Below, in pieces: positions 60,901 to 64,000 of a DNA stretch of 64,000 nt; within the stretch, counting starts at the first letter, position 1; each line of letters starts with the position of its first letter. The notes beneath the pieces were generated by a model. The model saw only the letters and a list, made by a program, of their open reading frames with translations. It searched no databases and was not told where the DNA came from. The DNA comes from Diadema setosum (Eukaryota; Echinodermata; Echinoidea; Diadematoida; Diadematidae). A program made the position numbers and the translations under genes. The stretch lies in assembly GCA_033980235.1 (NCBI GenBank), contig CM067066.1, forward strand, positions 31,453,180 through 31,517,179, in the 5' to 3' direction.

Positions 60901-61530
60901 TCAGTTAATTCCTCCGAAGTTGACCTAATTGTAAATTAGCCAGCCAATCTGGTATGTAACAATGTGACCTCGATCCAACAGGAAGGACCTGGTGATGCAA
61001 TAGGGATTCAGGAGATTAGGTAATCCCTTTTTATTATCGGCTAGTGTGCAGGCATTTGTGCCAGTTGGTGAAGAATGTAATCCAGTTGAAATGCCAATCG
61101 GTGCATAAAGCGCAGTAAGGGTTAACAAGATACATCTCATGGTTTCTGTTTCCAAGATTCAATGATCAAGTTTACGTTCCTCTTCCCCTCAAAGAAAGGA
61201 AAAACAAAACAAAACAAAACAAATGAACAATGGAAAGAGAGAACTTCTATCTGCAGAGTATAGGGTTTAATTTTTGATGCACATTACTGATCTCTCTCTC
61301 TCTCTCTCTGGCTGGTGACCAGATTTTACATGGCATCCATCGAAGCGGCAGTGGAGCATGTGAAGTCCGGCGCCATGAGCACCTCCACCCTCGCCATGCC
61401 CATTTCTGTGGACAAGCCCCGCCTCTCCATACCACCCTCCTCGCCTACGTCACTAAAAAGCTCCGAGAGTCTGTGGCAGAGACTAGACGCCACAGAGGAC
61501 GGTGTTCCCTCGGTGGATATCCTTTTCCAG
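35668..61530 (+). CDS. ANKRD27: ANKRD27 (VARP), VPS9-domain ankyrin-repeat protein, 5' ten coding exons (partial at window edge)
   Basis: Exons at 35668-35775, 37963-38085, 47992-48051, 48757-48847, 55049-55123, 56383-56531, 57743-57862, 58669-58882, 59390-59525 and 61323-61530. They sum to 1284 nt (428 codons) with every phase closing. Alignment with human ANKRD27 runs from its N-terminus (ALYDEDIL versus AGYDEDIT) through the VPS9 domain (about residues 240-378 here) to the DILFQ just before the ankyrin repeats. In the family, VARP is an endosomal guanine-nucleotide exchange factor for Rab21. Its ankyrin blocks bind Rab32/Rab38 and VAMP7, and Cys-rich segments recruit retromer through VPS29. 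Those C-terminal parts are not in the window. Diagnostic segments are PNWLANLSYMQNF (human PNWMANLSYIKNF), VGVRAEFTTNVPRARREL (human IGVKPEFSFNIPRAKREL) and LFDETFYND (human LFEETFYNE). An in-frame TGA at 35647-35649 supports the chosen ATG. Intron 2 is 9.9 kb. Head-to-head with CNOT10. Confidence 0.95.
35820..35988. mobile_element. Fold-back MITE just after ANKRD27 exon 1
   Basis: A 27 nt perfect terminal inverted repeat beginning GGGGGGCATTTCATGAAGG. The whole 169 bp is nearly palindromic and holds ACTTGTCGGATA-type motifs four times. It begins 45 nt after the exon 1 donor. Confidence 0.88.
36056..36117. repeat. (GAT/AAT)n microsatellite
   Basis: Imperfect ATG/ATA triplet run in ANKRD27 intron 1. 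Confidence 0.85.
36583..37613. mobile_element. ~1 kb palindromic fold-back element in ANKRD27 intron 1
   Basis: Left arm about 36583-37098; right arm about 37145-37613; spacer near 50 nt. Paired landmarks are TTAAAGGTAATAAAAAG/CTTTTTATTATCTTTAA, CTCGCCCCAAAGTGCTCTC/GAGAGCACTTTGGGGCGAG and GAGAGCTACATACA/TGTATGTAGCTCTC. The left arm alone carries a ~55 bp insert, TGGTTTCGTAC...GTACGAAACCA, at 36722-36774. Confidence 0.88.
37963..38085 (+). CDS. ANKRD27: ANKRD27 coding exon 2 (residues 37-77)
   Basis: Acceptor GTATTTCTAG|ATC, donor AAG|GTGAGA. It begins ICVPRTGVFTRISLSQADFE. Human VARP has [21 protein letters not shown] at the same place. Phase 0 on both sides. Confidence 0.9.
38965..39211. 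mobile_element. Small MITE with CTGTATACGCCGAATATTTC end, copy 1
   Basis: Left CTGTATACGCCGAATATTTC; right, inverted, CTGTATTCGCCATATATTTC. 247 bp, with CGCGAA-rich interior. Left flank TA. Confidence 0.8.
39670..39971. mobile_element. TA-flanked MITE with AAATAGCGCGCTATTT repeats
   Basis: TA|GGCGTTTTCACATCAGCGCG at the left; right, inverted, TA|GGCGTGTTCACATCAGCCCG. Inside, the palindrome AAATAGCGCGCTATTT occurs at about 39885 and 39929, with a variant at 39775. Confidence 0.8.
41885..41925. other. Hairpin-forming inverted repeat
   Basis: GCTAGTCCCATGGAGCTACA followed directly by AGCTCCATGCTAGTCC gives a near-perfect CATGGAGCT/AGCTCCATG stem with a 3 nt loop, inside ANKRD27 intron 2. Confidence 0.7.
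43488..44085. mobile_element. MITE of the TTTAAAGGACAAGTT family, decayed copy
   Basis: Interior motifs (GGACAATCCATTCAAAAGTTAGGAATTTT, split here into adjacent words GGACAATCC and AAAAGTTA) and ends resemble 44552-45120. The right end is GTAAATTCTCCTTTATA. Confidence 0.5.
44398..46355 (+). mobile_element. Helitron-derived (HINE/DINE-1-like) element D, with nested MITE
   Basis: 5' hairpin TATACCCCCGCCACACA...TGTGAAGGGGGTATA and then TAGGAATCACCGCG, shared with element C. GGTC/GTCG microsatellite at about 44465-44510. Seven ~150 bp internal repeats hold TTGCCATGG (45193 to 46061). A GGGCGGGGGTAT block follows, then the stem-loop ATCACCTTCAGTGAT and CTAG at 46352-46355. Interrupted at 44552-45120. 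Confidence 0.68.
44552..45120. mobile_element. MITE TTTAAAGGACAAGTT inserted in element D
   Basis: Perfect TTTAAAGGACAAGT at the left and ACTTGTCCTTTAAA at the right, with the next ~10 nt also largely complementary. 569 bp. Its removal restores the periodic structure of element D, so it is the younger insertion. Confidence 0.82.
47992..48051 (+). CDS. ANKRD27: ANKRD27 coding exon 3 (residues 78-97)
   Basis: A 60 nt exon, QAKVTGTDISTGEGYKEQRV, between TCTGACAG and GTAAGT. It sits where human VARP has GNRIKLGAGFACLLSV. Similarity is modest, but frame, position and strong splice sites agree. Phase 0 on both sides. Confidence 0.82.
48080..48328. mobile_element. Fold-back MITE GCCCGAATTCACGAAGG, copy 1
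   Basis: Left GCCCGAATTCACGAAGGTGG; right TTTGTGAATTCGGGC. The interior alternates ACGAAATG/CATTTCGT motifs. It lies 28 nt after ANKRD27 exon 3. Confidence 0.85.
48757..48847 (+). CDS. ANKRD27: ANKRD27 coding exon 4 (residues 98-127)
   Basis: Acceptor CTGTTAG|GTT, donor ACAA|GTAAGT (phase 1). VRILFDETFYNDSEESFRVL aligns almost residue for residue with human [20 protein letters not shown]. Confidence 0.94.
48940..48984. repeat. (TCTG)n microsatellite
   Basis: About 11 units with one TCTA variant, ANKRD27 intron 4. Confidence 0.92.
49177..49389. mobile_element. Small MITE of the same family, copy 2 (decayed)
   Basis: CTGTATACAGCAAATATTTTG at the left and, inverted, CTGTAAGTGCCATATATTC at the right. 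The interior shares GAATGCGATGTGCATTCAAAC with copy 1. Confidence 0.7.
50345..50645. repeat. Diverged tandem duplication, ~175 bp unit
   Basis: ATACACAGTTGGGTGAATAA... ending GATCACCCACAAAAATGA occurs at about 50430-50485 and again, slightly changed, at about 50585-50642. The preceding CCTGGTATTGCA/CCCGGTATTGCA also repeats. Confidence 0.7.
53600..54399. mobile_element. MITE with TTTAAAGGA ends enclosing a GC-rich fold-back
   Basis: Outer ends TTTAAAGGAGACCTCC and, inverted, TTTAAAGGAATATTCCAG. An inner palindrome runs from ATTGACCGATTC at 53998 to GAATCGGTCAAT ending 54330. It has an even stronger core, GCGGTGTCTCAGCCGACCCC, pairing with 54253-54277. Confidence 0.72.
54396..54844. mobile_element. 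MITE of the TTTAAAGG family, next to the previous one
   Basis: AAAGGGGAATTTACCTC at the left, GTAAACTCTCCTTT at the right. It shares ATGGACTGTCTAATTTTCCTC and CACTGATGTGTACTACTA with the copies at 43488 and 44552. Confidence 0.6.
55049..55123 (+). CDS. ANKRD27: ANKRD27 coding exon 5 (residues 128-152)
   Basis: Acceptor CAACACAG|AT, donor AAAT|GTGAGT, phase 1 to phase 1. IVEDPVLPCLETYEDCCEFL matches the human region LKTIEDVREFLGRH. It lies 6.2 kb after exon 4. Confidence 0.88.
55615..56148. mobile_element. Harbinger-like MITE, GACCCCGTTTACAGTG termini
   Basis: TGA|GACCCCGTTTACAGTG at the left, CACTGTAAACGGGGTC|TAA at the right. Several internal GGCCGAGCCCGGC palindromes. The intact tandem unit (GCCACTAAGTTT at 56254) shows a TAA target, so TGA/TAA is the decayed duplication. 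It carries a nested element at 55819-55984. Confidence 0.78.
55819..55984. mobile_element. Nested MITE with 9 bp target-site duplication (Mutator-like)
   Basis: TAGTCTGGCTTCCAGACCCT at the left; inverted right end matches 19 of 20. Direct repeats TACCAAATT at 55810-55818 and 55985-55993 flank it exactly. 166 bp. A 9 bp duplication is typical of Mutator-like elements. Confidence 0.85.
56383..56531 (+). CDS. ANKRD27: ANKRD27 coding exon 6 (residues 153-202)
   Basis: The acceptor is CACACAG|AC at 56381-56382, chosen over the AG four bases later because only it keeps frame. The exon reads from SKTSHKKVDELIEQF through LRHIIDATGTLFTKCIQIAL to donor TTG|GTAAGT. It matches human LRHHIDSANALYTKCLQQLL. 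A run of C then A precedes the acceptor. Confidence 0.92.
56694..56862. mobile_element. hAT-like MITE copy 2
   Basis: GGGGTGGATCCAGGAATTCC at the left, CCCCTCTGGATCTGCCACTG at the right; same architecture as 26682-26853. Confidence 0.7.
57743..57862 (+). CDS. ANKRD27: ANKRD27 coding exon 7 (residues 203-242)
   Basis: Acceptor GTCTCCAG|CGG, donor GAG|GTACGT. MDNLKIAMETYIMNAVYTKVF matches human MNLMKQAVEIYVHHEIYNLIF, the helical bundle leading into the VPS9 fold. Phase 0 on both sides. Confidence 0.93.
58669..58882 (+). CDS. ANKRD27: ANKRD27 coding exon 8 (residues 243-313), first half of VPS9 domain
   Basis: Acceptor TACTGCAG|GAC. It carries NKITRNLSELQVKDVGVRAE and NVPRARRELSTLNKFSTP, very close to human VARP. 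The donor AACA|GTTGAG is weak but is the only one that keeps the frame with exon 9 (phase 1). GC-rich compared with introns. Confidence 0.93.
59390..59525 (+). CDS. ANKRD27: ANKRD27 coding exon 9 (residues 314-358), VPS9 catalytic region
   Basis: Acceptor TGTTTAAG|GC, donor TTTGG|GTATGT (phase 2). It contains SSDDLLPLLVFLVVKSDIPN, the conserved Asp-rich VPS9 motif, then WLANLSYMQNFCLSNFAGGE. The acidic pair at residues 320-321 aligns with the Asp used by other VPS9 exchange factors. Confidence 0.94.
59747..60519. mobile_element. TTAA-flanked piggyBac-like MITE, copy A
   Basis: TTAA (59743-59746)|CCCTAAAAAGACTGGGG ... GCCCAGTCTTCTTAGGG|TTAA (60520-60523). Subterminal G and C runs. 773 bp, no transposase. 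Related to 61863-62643. ANKRD27 intron 9. Confidence 0.85.
61323..61530 (+). CDS. ANKRD27: ANKRD27 coding exon 10 (residues 359-428)
   Basis: The acceptor follows a (TC)n tract: GGTGACCAG|A. It completes Gly359, then FYMASIEAAVEHVKSGAMS closes the VPS9 domain. A Ser/Pro-rich linker ends VDILFQ|GTACTT in phase 0. Human VARP has DCLFKHIASG here, the entry to the first ankyrin repeat. I see no further coding exon up to 64000. Confidence 0.92.
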
Positions 61531-61862
61531 GTACTTCTTCCTCTTTCCTTCATCTTTCCTTCCTCTTATGCTTTCTTTCCTTCTTCTTTCTTCTTTCTGT
61601 CAATCTGTCTGTCTGCCTTTTTTTCATTTTTTTTTGTCTTTTTGAAGTTTTTGTCAACTTGGAGACTGCATGATTGTGTAAATTTGACTTTGATGCCTTT
61701 CTGTTATTAATCTACTTTCAGTAATCCTTACTTAGAGGCTCGTCAAAATTGTTAATGCCAATCATTGAAACTGATGTTGCATATTACAGGGTAAGATATT
61801 AGATCAATTATAGGGCATAATTACCTTTATTAATCGTCGGGTGAGAATGAGAAGGGCGTTAA

Positions 61863-62643
61863 CCCTAACTAGGCTGGGGGGGCCTCCGAGGACCCCCCCC
61901 TCGACGTTCCGCGCAATGTATCACAATCGCAAAAAGCTATCGCCGTGACGTTTCATGACTTTTTTCTTTCGAGTCTCCTGCATCTTTTGACACCAAATTT
62001 GCGACGCCCAGGCGCGTGGTTTCGAAGTTACGCATAAATATGAACGTGCATGTCAGACTAAAAATTGCTAAAAAACGTGAATTCGTGTTCAATTTCAATG
62101 CAAACTGTGCTTACAGGCAAATTTCATAAAAGCATGATTATTTTGGTGTTTTATTGATTAAAATCAATGAATAACATATTTTCTTGTTCGGGGCGATATT
62201 GTGGACAAATTTCATCGAAAAAACAATGAAAAACATGAAGTCAAAAAACAACGAAATACATAAAAAATTAAAAACAATAAAATACTTAATAGTATTTAGT
62301 ATATACTAAATAGAATTTTTTCTGATATCACAGTTTTTTTTATTACATTTGCTAAGGACACTAAAAAGAATATTTACACAAAAATGTTCCTGTTTTGAGC
62401 TTTATTTTGTGATTTATACCAAATAGTCTGATTTCATGCATCATTATGCATAAATTAGCATAATTTAGCATAAATGATAATTTTTTTGAAAAATTAACTT
62501 CATGGTATTTTAGATTACATCATAGGCAATGTGTGTGCCAATTTTCGTCGCGATTGTGCAGTCGACGGCCGAGATCTGGAGGGGGGGCCTCCAGGCCCCC
62601 CCCCCGGCTCTATCAACTACCTATTAGCCCGGCCTAGTTAGGG
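61863..62643. mobile_element. TTAA-flanked piggyBac-like MITE, copy B
   Basis: TTAA (61859-61862)|CCCTAACTAGGCTGGGG ... GCCCGGCCTAGTTAGGG|TTAA (62644-62647). The interior shares TGACTTTTTTCTTTC and GCGACGCCCAGG with copy A. 781 bp, no ORF. ANKRD27 intron 10. Confidence 0.87.
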
Positions 62644-62665
62644 TTAAGTTGCCACTAAACCCATA

Positions 62666-62985
62666 GGCCCGAATTCACGAAGGTGGTACAAATGAAACCA
62701 TAGTTTAAACCATGGACAAAAACCATGGAGCGCCAAGTACCGCACAGAATATTTCGTTATGAAATTGGTCATTTTGTCGACAAAATTTTGTCGACGAAAT
62801 TATCATTTCGTGGACGAAATGTTCATTTAGCTACAAAATGATGTCATTTCATTACAAAATAATCATTTCATCGACGAAATGACTGATTTCGTATGGAAAT
62901 ATTTCATGCGACACTTGGCGCTCCATGGTTTTTGTCCATGGTTTAAACCATGGTTTCATTTGTACCACCTTCGTGAATTCGGGCC
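62666..62985. mobile_element. Fold-back MITE GGCCCGAATTCACGAAGG, copy 2
   Basis: GGCCCGAATTCACGAAGGTG pairs with CACCTTCGTGAATTCGGGCC, and the arms continue through CATGGTTTAAACCATGG-type sequence. Better preserved than 48080-48328. The centre alternates CGACGAAATG motifs. Confidence 0.9.
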
Positions 62986-63177
62986 AATGTGTTCGAGACA
63001 ACTTAATGCCCTTCTCATTCTCAACCGATAATTTGGACCTTGCATGAGAGATACATTCATGTGAGATGCCTTCTTGTTTTGTTTTAATTCTTAGTATGGT
63101 TGTGCTACATGAAGATGTTGATATTGATATTTGTAGAAATTCTTTACCATCCTAGTTGGGACTCTACAAAGAGTTAA

Positions 63178-64000
63178 TTGTCCCCGCCGAACGAGTTCGA
63201 GCAGGGGACTATGAAACGGGCTCCGTACGTGTGTGTGTCCGTGTGTCCGTGTGTCCGTGTGTCCGTGTGTCCGTCCGTGCGTCCGTGCGTCCGTGTGTCC
63301 GTCCGTCCGTGCGTCCGTGTGTGATCAAAATGTTCAAAATGCTACTCCTTCGCCATTTCTAACCCGATTTTGATTCTGTTTGCTTTATATGATAGCACTA
63401 CATGAGAGCTTTGAAACTTCTATACAGAATTTCAGTTGTGACCTTTGACCTTGACCTTTGACCTATATTGTACATTTTGCTTCAAAATGCTACTCCTTCG
63501 CCATTTCTAACCCGATTTTGATTCTGTTTGCTTTATATGATGGCACTAGGTGAGGGCTTCAAAACTTCTACACAGAATTTTGACCTTTGACTTCTTTGAC
63601 CTTTGACCTTGATTTTTGACCTATATTGTACATTGCCTACAAAATGCTACTCCTTCGCCATTTCTAACCCGATTTCGATTCCGTTTGCTTTATGTGATGG
63701 CACTAGGTGAGGGCTTCAAAACTTCTACGCAGAATTTTGACCTTTGACTTCTTTGACCTTTGACCTTGATTTTTGACCTATATTGTACATTTTGCTACAA
63801 AATGCTACTCCTTCGCCATTTGTAACCCGATTTCAATTCCGTTTGCTTTAAGTGATGGCACTAGGTGAGGGCTTCAAAACTTCTACACAGAATTTTGACC
63901 TTTGACTTCTTTGACCTTTGACCTTGATTTTTGACCTGTATTGTACATTTTGCTACCAAATGCTACTCCTTCGCCATTTCTAACCCGATTTCGATTCTGT
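63178..64000 (+). mobile_element. Helitron-derived (HINE/DINE-1-like) element E, cut by window edge
   Basis: 5' hairpin GTCCCCGCCGAACGA/GTTCGAGCAGGGGAC at 63180-63209, GTCC/GTGTCC microsatellite at 63221-63320. A tandem array of ~158 bp units follows, with TGCTACTCCTTCGCC starts at 63340, 63488, 63645, 63803 and 63961. Each unit carries TTTGACCTTTGACC. The 3' end lies outside. Confidence 0.65.

Noticed and set aside
63340..64000. CRISPR-like array of ~158 bp periodic repeats
   Set aside because: Whole units are homologous with no repeat/spacer alternation; it is a tandem array inside a transposon-like element of a eukaryote.
61531..64000. Search for the first ankyrin-repeat exon of ANKRD27
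   Set aside because: No stretch with ankyrin consensus (G-x-TPLHxA) in any plus frame; the sequence is MITEs and element E, so the exon must lie beyond the window.

Overview
This is eukaryotic nuclear DNA: AT-rich, intron-dense, full of interspersed repeats, with canonical GT-AG introns. Two conserved animal genes diverge from each other. The intron-exon style, the TE families and the frequent GACCTTTGACC-type repeats suggest a marine invertebrate deuterostome (echinoderm most likely, hemichordate or cephalochordate possible); species cannot be fixed from the sequence alone.

Layout. 1-4542: sequence downstream of CNOT10, with a possible 3' end of an unseen plus-strand neighbour near 640, GT and TA microsatellites, and one short MITE. 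4543-22871, minus strand: a complete CNOT10 gene (CCR4-NOT subunit 10), 14 coding exons. Phases close exactly and give a 781-residue protein; human CNOT10 is about 744. 22872-35667: the 12.8 kb divergent intergenic region. It holds candidate 5' noncoding exons and promoters of both genes, two LINE remnants, triplet microsatellites, a ~370 bp GAA tract and an apparently perfect 1.9 kb tandem duplication. 35668-61530, plus strand: the first ten coding exons (428 codons) of ANKRD27/VARP, from the start codon to the end of the VPS9 domain. The ankyrin-repeat exons lie beyond the right edge. 61531-64000 is intron packed with transposon-derived sequence.

The genes are not known to share a pathway. 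CNOT10 belongs to the cytoplasmic deadenylase complex that shortens mRNA tails. VARP is an endosomal Rab21 exchange factor and Rab32/38, VAMP7 and retromer effector.

Most of what is unusual is the mobile DNA in introns and spacers. It includes a five-member family resembling Helitron-derived HINE/DINE-1 elements (5' hairpin, GTCC/GTCG microsatellite, ~150 bp internal repeats, 3' hairpin plus CTAG). One member carries a TTAA-flanked piggyBac-like insertion whose empty site is preserved in a sister copy in the same gene. There are two more TTAA elements, pogo-like, Harbinger-like and Mutator-like MITEs with readable target-site duplications, and several large fold-back palindromes. I found no prokaryotic genes, CRISPR array, tRNA or rRNA, and no clearly new gene system.
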